This document shows, in pieces, positions 5,562 through 5,588 of a stretch of 5,588 bases of DNA. The notes beneath the pieces were generated by a model that saw only the letters and a program-made list of their open reading frames with translations, made no database searches and was not told the origin of the DNA. The first letter of the stretch is position 1, and every line of letters starts with the position of its first letter. Origin of the DNA: an uncultured Simplicispira sp. (GTDB taxonomy: Bacteria; Pseudomonadota; Gammaproteobacteria; Burkholderiales; Burkholderiaceae_C); NCBI GenBank assembly GCA_903882725.1, contig CAIRYF010000286.1:1-5588 (forward strand), read 5' to 3'. Made by a program: the position numbers and the translations under genes.

Positions 5562-5588
5562 AAAAAAGCCCGCAGGCTGCAACGCCTG
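5562..5588 (-). terminator. Rho-independent terminator of an upstream minus-strand gene, cut by the window edge
   Basis: On the plus strand GCCCGCAGGC (5568-5577), a 6-base loop and GCCTG (5584-5588) form a hairpin whose right arm is truncated after five pairs. On the minus strand the stem runs directly into six T residues (5567-5562). It probably ends transcription of a gene to the right of the window. The ABC transporter then needs its own promoter in 5420-5561, where no convincing -35/-10 pair was found. Confidence 0.65.

Noticed and set aside
5420..5563. Extension of the ABC transporter by 48 residues from an ATG at 5563
   Set aside because: That ATG abuts the T-run of a terminator, and the extra residues show no membrane or signal character.

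Overview
The window looks like a piece of a high-GC betaproteobacterial chromosome, most likely Comamonadaceae or a close relative in Burkholderiales. The reasons are the GC-rich codon use, a short RlmL-type methyltransferase that stands alone (in E. coli RlmL and RlmK are fused), and the gene neighbourhood. That placement is inference; no marker gene settles it. No rRNA, tRNA, CRISPR array, transposase or phage gene was seen.

Layout from left to right. (1) Positions 1-827, minus strand: the N-terminal part of a membrane chemoreceptor-like protein, cut by the left edge. It has one N-terminal membrane segment and a periplasmic dCache domain carrying what appears to be the full amino-acid-binding residue set. 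(2) Positions 828-1056: a divergent intergenic region with a perfect 17-bp palindrome. (3) Positions 1057-2328, plus strand: a THUMP-domain rRNA guanine-N2 methyltransferase (RlmL type). Its 3' end overlaps by 11 bp (4) a PIN-domain protein of the 'putative toxin' family (2318-2815), so the two are probably one translationally coupled unit. (5) Positions 2835-3463, minus strand: a complete mazEF-type toxin-antitoxin operon, antitoxin first, with a 7-bp overlap. A long inverted repeat overlaps its promoter and ribosome binding site. (6) Positions 3557-5419, minus strand: an ABC transporter with fused permease and ATPase domains, of the YddA/Rv1819c/SbmA-like class. (7) The right edge holds most of a Rho-independent terminator belonging to a minus-strand gene outside the window.

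There is no single pathway. The middle third is nevertheless rich in RNA-acting proteins: an rRNA methyltransferase, a PIN-fold putative RNase and a MazF endoribonuclease. The two nuclease genes converge with only 19 bp between their stop codons. The points most worth a second look are the amino-acid sensor motif, the mazEF operator with a third half-site, the His at the usual catalytic Arg position of MazF, the PIN gene coupled to rlmL without an antitoxin, and a repeat-like low-GC patch inside rlmL.
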